64,000 nt of DNA from Janthinobacterium sp. (lineage in GTDB: Bacteria; Pseudomonadota; Gammaproteobacteria; Burkholderiales; Burkholderiaceae_D): NCBI GenBank assembly GCA_003133225.1, contig PKWL01000137.1:19730-83729 (forward strand), given 5' to 3'. The translations under genes were made by a program, and so were the position numbers. Positions 41,706-50,911 of the stretch are shown piece by piece; the first letter of the stretch is position 1; every line of letters begins with the position of its first letter. The notes under the pieces were generated by a model. The model did no database searches. It had not been told where the DNA came from and worked only from the letters and a program-made list of their open reading frames with translations.

Positions 41706-43031
41706 ATGTCGATACAGATGCGCAAGCTTGATTCAACGCAGCCGGATTTTAAAACTTCGCTGGCGGCGCTGCTCGCTTTTGAGGCCGCTACGGACGCGGC
41801 CATCGAACAGTCGGTACTCGCCATCCTGACCGACGTCAAGCTGCGCGGCGATGCCGCGGTGCTGGAATATACGAACCGCTTCGACCGCATCCCGCATGGC
41901 GGCGCGCGCAGCATGGCTGCCCTCGAGGTCTCACAGCAGGAGTTGCAGAAGGCGCTGGAGGGCTTGCCGCCGGCCCAGCGCGAGGCCTTGCAAACGGCCG
42001 CGCAACGCATTCGCGCCTTCCACGAGCGGCAAAAACAAGACCTGGGCGGTTTCACCTACAGCGAGCCCGATGGCACGCTCTTGGGGCAGAGAATCACGGC
42101 GCTGGACCGGGTCGGTATCTATGTCCCGGGCGGCAAGGCAGCCTATCCGTCGTCGGTCCTGATGAACGCGATCCCGGCCAAGGTGGCCGGCGTGGCTGAA
42201 ATCATTATGGTGGTGCCGACGCCAGATGGCGTCAAGAATCAGATGGTGCTGGCGGCCGCTGCCATCGCTGGCGTCACGCGCGTCATCACCATCGGCGGCG
42301 CGCAGGCGGTCGGCGCGCTCGCGCATGGCACCGCAAGCATCGCCGCCGTCGACAAAATCGTCGGTCCCGGCAACGCCTACGTGGCTGCTGCCAAGCGCCG
42401 CGTGTTCGGCATCGTTGGCATCGACATGATCGCCGGCCCATCGGAAATTTTGATCATCTGCGACGGCAGCACCGACCCGGACTGGGTCGCGATGGACCTG
42501 TTCTCGCAGGCCGAGCACGACGAGCTGGCGCAGGCGATCTTATTGTGCCCGGACGCGCACTATGTCGCCAAAGTGGAAGCGAGCATTAATAAACTGTTGC
42601 CGGCGATGCCGCGGCAAGCGACCATCCGCACGTCTTTAAATGATCGCGGCGCTTTGGTGACGGTGCTCGATATGGCCGAAGCTTGCGCCATCGCCAATCT
42701 CATCGCGCCCGAGCACCTGGAAATTTCGGCTGAGAATCCGCAGCAATGGGCTGCGCAGATCCGCCACGCCGGCGCCATGTTTCTCGGTCGTTTCTCCTCT
42801 GAAGCGTTGGGCGACTACTGCTGTGGCCCGAACCATGTGCTGCCGACGTCGCGCAGCGCGCGCTTCTCGTCGCCGCTGGGCGTGTACGATTTCCAGAAAC
42901 GCTCCTCGATCATCCAGGTGAGCGAGGCGGGCGCGCAAACGCTGGGCCAGGTCGCCGCCGAACTGGCGTATGGCGAAGGCTTGCAAGCGCACGCCCGCAG
43001 CGCCGAATTGCGGATGAAGCGGGCGCCATGA
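41706..43031 (+). CDS. hisD: Histidinol dehydrogenase
   Basis: The last enzyme of histidine synthesis, oxidising L-histidinol to histidine with two NAD. The 441 residues include [32 protein letters not shown], the zinc/catalytic region [13 protein letters not shown] and the C-terminal [14 protein letters not shown]. The ATG at 41706 is 17 bp from hisG; an in-frame ATG at 41718 is an alternative. A 207-bp spacer without a gene separates it from hisC. Confidence 0.95.
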   Translation: MSIQMRKLDSTQPDFKTSLAALLAFEAATDAAIEQSVLAILTDVKLRGDAAVLEYTNRFDRIPHGGARSMAALEVSQQELQKALEGLPPAQREALQTAAQRIRAFHERQKQDLGGFTYSEPDGTLLGQRITALDRVGIYVPGGKAAYPSSVLMNAIPAKVAGVAEIIMVVPTPDGVKNQMVLAAAAIAGVTRVITIGGAQAVGALAHGTASIAAVDKIVGPGNAYVAAAKRRVFGIVGIDMIAGPSEILIICDGSTDPDWVAMDLFSQAEHDELAQAILLCPDAHYVAKVEASINKLLPAMPRQATIRTSLNDRGALVTVLDMAEACAIANLIAPEHLEISAENPQQWAAQIRHAGAMFLGRFSSEALGDYCCGPNHVLPTSRSARFSSPLGVYDFQKRSSIIQVSEAGAQTLGQVAAELAYGEGLQAHARSAELRMKRAP

Positions 43032-43238
43032 GCCGCCGTCGCCCTATAAGGCAGGTCCTGGGCGCCGCTGCGCGCAGCGCCGCCGGAGGGCCTGCCGGAG
43101 GCGGCTGGTGGCCCAATTTCGCGCGTGCGGCGCGACCCGCCGCTTGAGGCCGGGGCCGCTCACGCCCCCATTTTTACGGGCCTCGGCAATCACGGCGGGG
43201 CGCCAGGGCGCCCGCCCGACCCCACTTTTGGAGCGTTC

Positions 43239-44327
43239 ATGGCTTTCATCGACAATCTCATCAGCAACGCGATACGTCCCGAGGTGCGGGCGCTTAGCCA
43301 ATATCATGTGCCCGACGCGGGCGCTTTTCTTAAACTCGACGCGATGGAGAATCCTTATCTGTTGCCGCACCATCTACGCTGCGAATTGGGACAGCGCCTG
43401 GCAGATGTGATGCTCAATCGCTACCCGGGTTCGTACGACGCGCTAAAGGCCAAGATCTGCGCCACGCTGGGCGTGCCGGCCGGCTACAGCGTCGTTCTCG
43501 GCAACGGTTCCGACGAATTGATTTCGATCATGGCAACGGCGTGCGCGCGGCAAGACCGGCGCGCGGTGCTGATGGCGCCGGTGCCGGCCTTTGTCATGTT
43601 CGCGCGCTCGGCCCAGCTTGCCGGCATGGACTTCGTCGGCGTGCCGCTGAAGGCGGACTTCACGCTCGATAAGCCGGCCATGCTCACTGCCATTGCCAAG
43701 CACAAACCGGCGCTAGTGTTTCTCGCCTACCCAAACAATCCGACCGGCAATCTGTACGACGGGCGCGACATGGTCGACATCATCATGGCGCTAGGCGGGA
43801 GCGGGCTTGCCGTCATCGACGAAGCCTACGAACCGTTTGCGCAGACCAGTTTTATGGCGCGCCTGCCCGAGTTCGAGAACCTGATCGTGATGCGCACCCT
43901 GTCCAAGCTGGGCCTGGCCGGAATCCGACTCGGCTATATGGCGGCCGCGGCGCCCCTATTGGAGCAGTTCGACAAGGTGCGCGCGCCGTACAACGTGAAC
44001 GTGCTGACGCAGGCAGCGGCTGAATTCGCCCTCGAGCATATCGACGTACTCAACGCCCAAGCGGCCGCCTTGAACGCGGCACGCGCCATTCTGGCGGCGC
44101 GATTGGCGAGCCTGCCCGGGGTTAAAGTATTTCCGTCGGCGGCAAATTTTCTTCTGATTCGCGTGCCAGATTGCGACAATGTTTACGCCAAGCTGGTCGC
44201 TCATAAGGTTTTGGTCAAAAATGTGGGTAAAATGCACACAGTGCTGACCGATTGCCTGCGCATCACGGTCAGCACACCGCAAGAAAATTCCTTATTTTTC
44301 GATGCGCTGCAAGCATCGCTGGTATAG
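43239..44327 (+). CDS. hisC: Histidinol-phosphate aminotransferase
   Basis: A PLP-dependent class II aminotransferase converting imidazole acetol phosphate to histidinol phosphate. The 362-residue product has the nucleotide-free N-terminal [11 protein letters not shown], the phosphate-cup region [28 protein letters not shown], and the PLP lysine in [19 protein letters not shown]. The ATG at 43239 is used; an open stretch back to 43125 is Gly/Pro-rich and unlike the family. The longer spacer before it could hold a second promoter. Confidence 0.94.
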   Translation: MAFIDNLISNAIRPEVRALSQYHVPDAGAFLKLDAMENPYLLPHHLRCELGQRLADVMLNRYPGSYDALKAKICATLGVPAGYSVVLGNGSDELISIMATACARQDRRAVLMAPVPAFVMFARSAQLAGMDFVGVPLKADFTLDKPAMLTAIAKHKPALVFLAYPNNPTGNLYDGRDMVDIIMALGGSGLAVIDEAYEPFAQTSFMARLPEFENLIVMRTLSKLGLAGIRLGYMAAAAPLLEQFDKVRAPYNVNVLTQAAAEFALEHIDVLNAQAAALNAARAILAARLASLPGVKVFPSAANFLLIRVPDCDNVYAKLVAHKVLVKNVGKMHTVLTDCLRITVSTPQENSLFFDALQASLV

Positions 44328-44352
44328 CAAAGTTAATCGCAAGAGCCTGTCT

Positions 44353-44943
44353 ATGAACCGCACCGCCGACATCACGCGCAGCACCAACGAGACGCAAATC
44401 CGCGTCGCGATCAATCTCGACGGCACCGGCTTGCAAAAGCTCAAGACCGGCGTGCCCTTCCTCGACCATATGCTAGACCAGATCGCGCGCCATGGCTTGA
44501 TCGATCTCGACATCGAAGCTAACGGCGATTTGCATATCGACGCCCACCACACGGTGGAGGACGTCGGCATCACGCTCGGCATGGCGGTAGCGCAAGCGAT
44601 TGGCGACAAGAAGGGCATCCGTCGTTATGGTCATGCCTATGTGCCATTGGACGAGGCGCTCTCGCGCGTGGTACTTGATTTTTCCGGACGTCCGGGCTTG
44701 GAATATCATGTGCCGTTCACGCGCTCCATGATCGGCGCCTTTGACGTTGACTTGGTCCATGAATTTTTCCAAGGCTTTGCCAACCATGCGCTGGTGTCGC
44801 TGCATATCGACAACCTGCGCGGTGTGAATGCTCACCATCAGTGCGAGACGGTGTTTAAGGCCTTTGGCCGCGCCCTGCGCATGGCGGCCGAGCTTGATGC
44901 GCGCGCCGCCGGGACAATTCCGTCGACCAAAGGTAGCTTGTAA
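44353..44943 (+). CDS. hisB: Imidazoleglycerol-phosphate dehydratase
   Basis: A monofunctional IGP dehydratase of 196 residues, without the phosphatase half found in enterobacterial HisB. The metal-binding histidine clusters are in [27 protein letters not shown] and [15 protein letters not shown]. The ATG at 44353 fits the family length and is 25 bp from hisC. Histidinol phosphatase must be encoded elsewhere. Confidence 0.95.
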   Translation: MNRTADITRSTNETQIRVAINLDGTGLQKLKTGVPFLDHMLDQIARHGLIDLDIEANGDLHIDAHHTVEDVGITLGMAVAQAIGDKKGIRRYGHAYVPLDEALSRVVLDFSGRPGLEYHVPFTRSMIGAFDVDLVHEFFQGFANHALVSLHIDNLRGVNAHHQCETVFKAFGRALRMAAELDARAAGTIPSTKGSL

Positions 44944-44993
44944 GAAACACCGCGGCCGCGGCCGCGACCCCGCAGTTTTTGTTGATTGGCGTT

Positions 44994-45632
44994 ATGAATA
45001 AAATTGTTGTCGTTGACTATGGCATGGGTAATTTGCGTTCCGTCGCGCAAGCTTTGCGCACCGTGGCCCCGCAGGCGGACGTCATCATTTCCGGCGCCGC
45101 GGCCGATATCGAAAACGCCGAACGCATCGTCTTGCCCGGCCAGGGCGCAATGCCCGATTGCATGCGCAGCTTGCGTGAATCGGGCTTGCTGGAGGCGCTG
45201 CTGCTGGCGGCCGAAAGCAAACCCCTGATGGGCGTTTGCATCGGCGAGCAAATGCTGTTCGACGAGAGTGAGGAAGGGGCCACGACCGGTCTCGGCTTAT
45301 TGCCCGGCAAGGTTGTGCGCTTTCGCCTCGACGGCCAGTTGCAGGAAGACGGCTCGCGCTTTAAAGTTCCGCAAATGGGCTGGAACCAAGTGCAGCAAAC
45401 GGCGTCACACCCTCTATGGGCCGGGATAGATGACAACGCTTATTTTTATTTCGTGCACAGCTATTATGCGCAGCCGGAAGTGAGCGCACACACGGTTGGC
45501 CAAAGCGTCTACGGCGCGCCGTTTTGCTGCGCCGTAGCGCGCGACAATATTTTTGCGACCCAGTTCCACCCTGAAAAAAGTGCGGCCGCAGGCTTGCAGT
45601 TATACAAAAATTTCGTTCACTGGCGCCCTTGA
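44994..45632 (+). CDS. hisH: Imidazole glycerol phosphate synthase glutaminase subunit HisH
   Basis: A class I glutamine amidotransferase (212 residues) that supplies ammonia to HisF. The catalytic cysteine is in [11 protein letters not shown], and the His-Glu pair in TQFHPEKS near the C-terminus. The start [17 protein letters not shown] is typical. A TTG at 44979 would add five residues and is not preferred. Confidence 0.95.
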   Translation: MNKIVVVDYGMGNLRSVAQALRTVAPQADVIISGAAADIENAERIVLPGQGAMPDCMRSLRESGLLEALLLAAESKPLMGVCIGEQMLFDESEEGATTGLGLLPGKVVRFRLDGQLQEDGSRFKVPQMGWNQVQQTASHPLWAGIDDNAYFYFVHSYYAQPEVSAHTVGQSVYGAPFCCAVARDNIFATQFHPEKSAAAGLQLYKNFVHWRP

Positions 45633-45667
45633 TTTTCCTCGTAGCTCAACCCTAACCGAATCTAACC

Positions 45668-46444
45668 ATGCTGCTCATTCCTGCCATCGACCTGAAAGAC
45701 GGTCACTGCGTTCGCTTGCAACAAGGCGATATGGAACTTGCCACCGTATTTTCAACGGAACCGGCCGCCATGGCGCGCCATTGGCTGCTGCAAGGCGCGC
45801 GCCGTTTGCATCTGGTCGACCTGAACGGCGCTTTTGCCGGCAAGCCAAAAAATGAAGCGGCGGTGAAAGCAATCTTGCAGGTGGTGCAGGAATTTGCGCT
45901 CGACAACGATATCGAGGAAATTCCCGTGCAACTGGGAGGCGGCATCCGCGATCTCGAAACCATCGAGCGTTATCTTGACGCCGGCATCACGTATATCATC
46001 ATCGGCACGGCGGCCGTCAAAAGCCCTGGCTTTTTGCATGACGCCTGCGGCGCCTTTCCGGGGCATATTATCGTTGGCTTGGACGCCAAGGATGGCAAGG
46101 TCGCCACCGACGGTTGGAGCAAGATGTCGGGTCACGAAGTGATCGACCTGGCCAAAAAATTCGAAGCCTACGGCGTCGAAGCCATCGTCTATACGGATAT
46201 CGGGCGCGACGGCATGATGGGCGGCGTCAACATCGAAGCGACCGTCAAGCTGGCGCAGGCGGTCAAGGTGCCGATCATCGCTTCGGGCGGCGTGCACGAC
46301 ATCGCCGACGTGGAAGCGCTGTGCGCGGTGCAAGACGAAGGCATCGAGGGCGTCATTTGCGGGCGCTCGATTTACGAAGGCACGCTCGACCTTAACTCGG
46401 CGCAACTACGCGCCGACGAGCTCTCGCAAGCCGGTTCGGCCTGA
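45668..46444 (+). CDS. hisA: ProFAR isomerase HisA
   Basis: The (beta-alpha)8-barrel isomerase that converts ProFAR to PRFAR. The 258 residues include the N-terminal catalytic aspartate in [14 protein letters not shown], the half-barrel phosphate sites GGGIRD and IASGGVHD, and the second catalytic aspartate in [13 protein letters not shown]. It lies 35 bp after hisH and 47 bp before hisF. Confidence 0.95.
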   Translation: MLLIPAIDLKDGHCVRLQQGDMELATVFSTEPAAMARHWLLQGARRLHLVDLNGAFAGKPKNEAAVKAILQVVQEFALDNDIEEIPVQLGGGIRDLETIERYLDAGITYIIIGTAAVKSPGFLHDACGAFPGHIIVGLDAKDGKVATDGWSKMSGHEVIDLAKKFEAYGVEAIVYTDIGRDGMMGGVNIEATVKLAQAVKVPIIASGGVHDIADVEALCAVQDEGIEGVICGRSIYEGTLDLNSAQLRADELSQAGSA

Positions 46445-46491
46445 GACGATTTCCCGCGGGCCTTTGCCCGTGGTTTTACCCTGGTTCCATC

Positions 46492-47253
46492 ATGCTTGCA
46501 AAAAGAATCATCCCCTGCCTTGACGTCACCAACGGCCGCGTCGTCAAAGGCATTAATTTCAAAGAATTGCGCGACGCCGGCGATCCCGTGGAAATTGCGC
46601 GCCGTTACGGCGAGCAAGGTGCCGACGAACTGACCTTTCTCGACATCTCCGCCTCTAGCGACAACCACGACCTGATTTTGCATATCATCGAGGCCGTGGC
46701 CTCGCAAGTGTTCATCCCGCTGACGGTCGGCGGTGGCGTGCGCGTGGTGGAAGATGTGCGGCGCCTGCTCAACGCGGGCGCCGACAAGGTCAGCTTGAAC
46801 ACCTCGGCCGTGACGAATCCCCAATTGGTCTTCGACGCCTCGCAAAAGCATGGCTCGCAATGCATCGTGGTCGCCATCGACGCCAAGCAGAGCGGACCTG
46901 GAAAATGGGAGGTTTTCACGCATGGCGGGCGCAATGCGACGGGCCTGGACGCCTTCGAATGGGCCAAAAAGATGGAACGCTTGGGCGCGGGCGAAATTTT
47001 GCTCACCAGTATGGACCGTGACGGCACCAGAGTCGGTTTCGACCTCGGCTTGACGCGCGGTGTCTCTGACGCCGTCGGCATCCCCGTGATCGCCTCGGGC
47101 GGCGTGGGCGGTTTGCAAGACCTGGCCGACGGCATCAAGATCGGCAAGGCGGACGCGGTGCTGGCGGCCAGTATTTTCCACTACGGTCAGCACACGGTAC
47201 AAGAAGCCAAGCGCTTCATGGCGCAGCAGGGGATCCCGATGCGCCTGGTTTAA
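46492..47253 (+). CDS. hisF: Imidazole glycerol phosphate synthase cyclase subunit HisF
   Basis: The cyclase barrel (253 residues) that with HisH makes imidazole glycerol phosphate and AICAR from PRFAR. Catalytic aspartates are in [18 protein letters not shown] (Asp11-type) and [15 protein letters not shown]; phosphate sites are VGGGVR and IASGGVG. hisI follows after 23 bp. Confidence 0.96.
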   Translation: MLAKRIIPCLDVTNGRVVKGINFKELRDAGDPVEIARRYGEQGADELTFLDISASSDNHDLILHIIEAVASQVFIPLTVGGGVRVVEDVRRLLNAGADKVSLNTSAVTNPQLVFDASQKHGSQCIVVAIDAKQSGPGKWEVFTHGGRNATGLDAFEWAKKMERLGAGEILLTSMDRDGTRVGFDLGLTRGVSDAVGIPVIASGGVGGLQDLADGIKIGKADAVLAASIFHYGQHTVQEAKRFMAQQGIPMRLV

Positions 47254-47276
47254 AATGACATTGACAGAGAGTAAGC

Positions 47277-47717
47277 ATGCCGAACGGAACTAGCAATGCA
47301 AGCAATGCAAAATGGCTAAATAAGGTCAAATGGGACGAGCACGGCCTGGTGCCGGTCATCGCCCAAGAAGCGGGCAGCAACGATGTGCTCATGTTTGCCT
47401 GGATGAACCGCGATGCCTTGACGCGGACGGTGGAGCTGGGCGAGGCCGTCTACTGGAGCCGCTCGCGCAAGAAACTGTGGCACAAGGGCGAGGAATCCGG
47501 TCATACCCAAAAAGTGCTGGAAATTCGCCTCGACTGCGACGAGGACGTGGTGCTGCTCAAAGTCGAGCAGCGCGGTGCAATTGCTTGCCATACGGGGCGC
47601 CACTCCTGTTTTTTTCAAAAACTCGAGGGTGACGGGAAATCGGGCGACTGGCGGATCACGGAACCCGTCTTGCAAGACCCCGCAACGATTTATACGGAAT
47701 TGACAAGGACACAATGA
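47277..47717 (+). CDS. hisI: Phosphoribosyl-AMP cyclohydrolase
   Basis: The zinc enzyme that opens the adenine ring of PR-AMP. The 146-residue, monofunctional product has [33 protein letters not shown] core motifs, [10 protein letters not shown], and the zinc-binding [10 protein letters not shown]. An extra 15 residues rich in Asn and Ser precede the conserved start. It overlaps hisE by the ATGA at 47714, so the two activities fused in enterobacteria are separate but coupled here. Confidence 0.95.
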   Translation: MPNGTSNASNAKWLNKVKWDEHGLVPVIAQEAGSNDVLMFAWMNRDALTRTVELGEAVYWSRSRKKLWHKGEESGHTQKVLEIRLDCDEDVVLLKVEQRGAIACHTGRHSCFFQKLEGDGKSGDWRITEPVLQDPATIYTELTRTQ

Positions 47718-48085
47718 GTGACATCTTAAACCGCCTGGCCGAAATCATTGAAACACGCAAGCTGATCAACGGGGGCGACCCGGACACATCGTACGTCGCG
47801 CGCCTGTTTGCCAAGGGAGACGATGCGATCTTGAAAAAAATCGGCGAAGAGGCGACCGAAACCGTGATGGCGGCAAAAGATGCGCGTCATAACGGCGAAA
47901 ATGGGAAAGTGCTGTACGAGTGCGCCGACCTGTGGTTTCATTCGCTCATCATGTTGGCGCAATTTGACTTGACGCCGCAACTGGTACTGGACGAACTGGC
48001 GCGCCGCGAGGGTCTGTCAGGGATCGAAGAAAAAGCGGCGCGCAAGGATGTGCTGCGCGACGCCGACGAAGCGAAAAAACATTGA
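47714..48085 (+). CDS. hisE: Phosphoribosyl-ATP diphosphatase
   Basis: Hydrolyses PR-ATP to PR-AMP. The 123-residue helical MazG-like protein has [33 protein letters not shown], which carries the metal-binding Glu residues, and [15 protein letters not shown]. It closes the his gene run; the HIT gene starts 1 bp after its stop. Confidence 0.95.
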   Translation: MSDILNRLAEIIETRKLINGGDPDTSYVARLFAKGDDAILKKIGEEATETVMAAKDARHNGENGKVLYECADLWFHSLIMLAQFDLTPQLVLDELARREGLSGIEEKAARKDVLRDADEAKKH

Positions 48086-48086
48086 T

Positions 48087-48470
48087 ATGGGAGACAAAGT
48101 GCAGAACTGCATTTTTTGCAAGATTGCGACGAAGCAAATCCCATCCAGCATCGTCTACGAGGATGACGAATTGCTCGCGTTCAAGGACATCAATCCAGCG
48201 GCGCCCGTGCATTTGCTGGTCATTCCAAAACAGCATTTTGGCAGCCTGTCCGATTGCAACGCGAGTCATGCGAGCCTGCTCGGGAAAATGCTGATCCTGG
48301 TGACGACACTGGCGCATGAATTTGGTTGCGCCGTGACTTACGACGCCGATGGAACGCCGCAAGGCGGCTACAAGACCCTCATCAACAGCGGGCCCGATGG
48401 CGGCCAAGAGGTGTACCATTTACACTTGCACTTATACGGCGGAGCCCATCCCTGGCGCGGCCAGCGTTGA
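48087..48470 (+). CDS. HIT-family (HINT-type) nucleotide hydrolase
   Basis: A 127-residue histidine-triad protein with the active site HLHLHLYGG and the N-terminal zinc-type CIFCKIATKQIPSS. HINT proteins hydrolyse adenosine phosphoramidates and acyl-AMPs. The ATG at 48087 is 1 bp after the hisE stop, so the gene is probably the last cistron of the his operon, a common arrangement in betaproteobacteria. Its link to histidine synthesis is unknown. Confidence 0.92.
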   Translation: MGDKVQNCIFCKIATKQIPSSIVYEDDELLAFKDINPAAPVHLLVIPKQHFGSLSDCNASHASLLGKMLILVTTLAHEFGCAVTYDADGTPQGGYKTLINSGPDGGQEVYHLHLHLYGGAHPWRGQR

Positions 48471-48564
48471 GCCGAGCGGCCAGCACGTGACGGGCGCAGA
48501 TCGCGTATACTGTCAAGCAGGTTTTCACGGAATTTTGGGCGTGCGCGCCTTTTAAGGGGGCATT

Positions 48565-48804
48565 ATGGGATCAATGAGCATTTGGCACTGGCTGATCGTG
48601 CTGGTGGTTGTAATGTTGGTTTTCGGCACCAAAAAAATCGGCAATATGGGGTCGGATATCGGCAAGGCCGTCAAGGGCTTCAAGGATGGCGTCAAGGGCG
48701 AAGACGAGTCGGCAACGCCGCCAGCTACGCCGGCGCCGCCGCCACAAGTTGCGGCCGACAAGAGCACCATCGACGTCGACGTGAAAGAGAAAAGCAAGTC
48801 CTAA
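48565..48804 (+). CDS. tatA: Sec-independent (Tat) translocase subunit TatA
   Basis: A 79-residue TatA: one N-terminal membrane helix ([15 protein letters not shown]), the FGTKK hinge, an amphipathic helix with [14 protein letters not shown], and a charged Pro-rich tail. TatA forms the variable pore for folded proteins. A strong AAGGGGG site precedes the ATG at 48565. tatB and tatC follow. Confidence 0.95.
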   Translation: MGSMSIWHWLIVLVVVMLVFGTKKIGNMGSDIGKAVKGFKDGVKGEDESATPPATPAPPPQVAADKSTIDVDVKEKSKS

Positions 48805-48853
48805 TGTCCGGTGCGGGCCTGCCCGCACCCAACACGCTGGAACGCTGACACCT

Positions 48854-49327
48854 ATGCTCGATCTCGGTCTATCCAAACTCGCTATCATCGGCGTCGTCGC
48901 CCTGATCGTCATCGGCCCCGAAAAGCTGCCGAAGGTGGCGCGCATGGCCGGCTCGCTGTACGGTCGGGCGCAGCGTTACCTAAATGAAGTCAAATCCGAA
49001 GTCAGCCGCGAAATTGAGCTGGAGGAATTGAAAAGCATTCAGAAGGAAATGCAGGAAGCGGCCCATTCGATCAAGGACGGCGTTGAGAACGCGCTCTCGC
49101 CCCCCTTGCCCGATGTCGAGAGCACCTGGCGCGACGACGAGCGCGCGCATGTGGTGGCGAGCGGGCTGCGCAAGGTGCGCGAGTTCCGCCGCAAAAAACA
49201 AATGCGCAGCGCGGCCGTTCCCGCTTGGTACAAGCTGCGCCACGGAGGCAAGATGCATGTGATCTCGGGTGCGGCGCGGGTCGCGAAATTTCGCCCGAAC
49301 GGCAAATCCAATGCATCGTTTTACTAA
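48854..49327 (+). CDS. tatB: Tat translocase subunit TatB
   Basis: A 157-residue TatB with the start MLDLGLSKLAIIGVVALIVIGPEKLPKVAR, in which the membrane helix and GPEKLP hinge are diagnostic, and a long amphipathic helix. With TatC it forms the twin-arginine signal receptor. The C-terminal half is basic. The tatC ATG follows its stop codon directly. Confidence 0.94.
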   Translation: MLDLGLSKLAIIGVVALIVIGPEKLPKVARMAGSLYGRAQRYLNEVKSEVSREIELEELKSIQKEMQEAAHSIKDGVENALSPPLPDVESTWRDDERAHVVASGLRKVREFRRKKQMRSAAVPAWYKLRHGGKMHVISGAARVAKFRPNGKSNASFY

Positions 49328-50083
49328 ATGACAAACAAAGCTCCCGGCGAAGAGACCTTTATCTCGCACTTGATCGAACTGCGCGACCGCCTGGTCAAGG
49401 CTTCGATCGGCATCGCGCTCGTGTGCGCTGGACTGATGGCTTGGCCGGGCCCGTCGCAGATCTACGACTTCATCGCGCGCCCGATGCTAGCAGCGCTCCC
49501 CGTGGGCTCGAAAATGATCGCCACCGGCGTCATTTCGCCATTCTTGGTGCCGATGAAGGTGACCTTGGTGCTGGCCTTGATCTTGGCCTTGCCATGGGTG
49601 CTGTACCAGTTGTGGGCATTCATCGCGCCCGGCTTGTACGCGCACGAAAAACGCCTGGTGGCGCCGCTGGTCATTTCCTCGTCCCTGTTGTTCATGACGG
49701 GCGTCGCATTTTGTTACTTCTTCGTGTTCGGCCGCGTTTTCAGGTTCATTAACAATTTCTCCCCCAGTTCGATCTCGGTCATGCCCGATATCGAGAATTA
49801 TCTGGATTTTGTCATGTCGATGTGCCTCGCCTTCGGCGCCACTTTCGAGGTGCCGGTGGTGGTGGTGATTCTGGTGCGGATGGGTTTCGTCGGCGTAACC
49901 AAGCTCAAGCAGATGCGCCCCTATGTCATCGTTGGTGCGTTTGTCGTGGCCGCCATTGTGACGCCGCCCGACATCGTCAGCCAGTTCTCGCTGGCGCTGC
50001 CGATGTGTCTGCTGTTTGAACTGGGCCTGCTAGTTGCGCCCGCATTCGTTCGAGCCACCCGGGCCCCGGAAGAAACAAGCTAG
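49328..50083 (+). CDS. tatC: Tat translocase subunit TatC
   Basis: A 251-residue polytopic protein with six membrane helices, the core of the twin-arginine receptor. The N-terminus has ETFISHLIELRDRLVKA, and the conserved FAPGLY-type IAPGLYAHEKR and SLLFMTGVAFCYFFV motifs follow. It begins immediately after tatB and ends this long plus-strand block; the next gene is on the other strand. Confidence 0.96.
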   Translation: MTNKAPGEETFISHLIELRDRLVKASIGIALVCAGLMAWPGPSQIYDFIARPMLAALPVGSKMIATGVISPFLVPMKVTLVLALILALPWVLYQLWAFIAPGLYAHEKRLVAPLVISSSLLFMTGVAFCYFFVFGRVFRFINNFSPSSISVMPDIENYLDFVMSMCLAFGATFEVPVVVVILVRMGFVGVTKLKQMRPYVIVGAFVVAAIVTPPDIVSQFSLALPMCLLFELGLLVAPAFVRATRAPEETS

Positions 50084-50248
50084 CCACGCACTTGTAGTTG
50101 GTTGGCACCGCACCCTCCCGAGCGGCACGCGGTTTTCCACGGCGTGCGCCATCCCGTCGCCTATCGCCGAATCTGCTTGGTTCCTGGGCCCGCCCCTTTG
50201 ATGGGCTCGCCGCTCCAGCGAAGCCCCGCATCGGGCCGTCATGCGCCC

Positions 50249-50734
50249 CTATACGATCAAATGCTCGCGGATCAAATACTGGTGCTGCGCGTTGAGGGCG
50301 GCAACAACGTCCTTGCCGTGCGCCATGCAAGTTAATGACATGCCGCTCGACTCGGTGAAGCGGTGGCCGATGTGGATGGAATACGACTTGAACAGCCAGC
50401 TCCAGAAATTGGGCACGAAGCTCGCTTCATCCATGTCGCGCCACTTCACGCCCGACAAGCCTTTTTTCCATGGCAGAATGCCCGAGTAGAGCCAGACGCC
50501 CAAGTCGTCGTAATACAGTTGGTAGCTGCGAATGTGCAGAACCCGGTAGCCGACGACGAGGGCCGAGACCAGCAGCACCCCGGCGGCGGCGCGCTCGCTC
50601 CACCAAAAGGCGGCGGGTAGCAAGCCAAAAAACAGGACGAGCGCCAGCAGTGCCATGCCGATATACGCGGTCCATGACTTGCCGCACAGTATGGTGCCGT
50701 TCGGGGCAATGGGTATTGCGTTGCATTCATCCAT
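50249..50734 (-). CDS. Putative PH-like (DUF304-type) membrane protein
   Basis: A 161-residue protein with two closely spaced hydrophobic segments (YIGMALLALVLFFGLLPAAF and AAAGVLLVSALVVGYRVL) followed by a beta-rich domain containing YYDDLGVWLYSGILPWKKG and VKWRDMDEASF, the layout of bacterial PH-like/YdbT-type membrane proteins. Function is unknown. The ATG at 50734 is chosen; no clear ribosome site is seen. It lies convergent to tatC and downstream of the S9 peptidase gene on the same strand, 177 bp away. Confidence 0.6.
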   Translation of the reverse strand: MDECNAIPIAPNGTILCGKSWTAYIGMALLALVLFFGLLPAAFWWSERAAAGVLLVSALVVGYRVLHIRSYQLYYDDLGVWLYSGILPWKKGLSGVKWRDMDEASFVPNFWSWLFKSYSIHIGHRFTESSGMSLTCMAHGKDVVAALNAQHQYLIREHLIV

Positions 50735-50911
50735 GATGGGCTGGGGTCGAATCAAAGAGTGAATGATTGCACGAACTGTCCCAAACGGGCGCACTATCTC
50801 GCTATGGCCCACCCATCACGGATGCATCCTCAACCGTTTCACCCGGGTGCGGCCCTGACGGCTGAGCTGCAGCGCCAAGGTTGCCATGGCGCAGGCGGCT
50901 GGTGGCCGGAT

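Noticed and set aside
43125..43238. N-terminal extension of HisC
   Set aside because: The added 38 residues are Gly/Pro-rich and precede the conserved start; the ATG at 43239 gives the family length.
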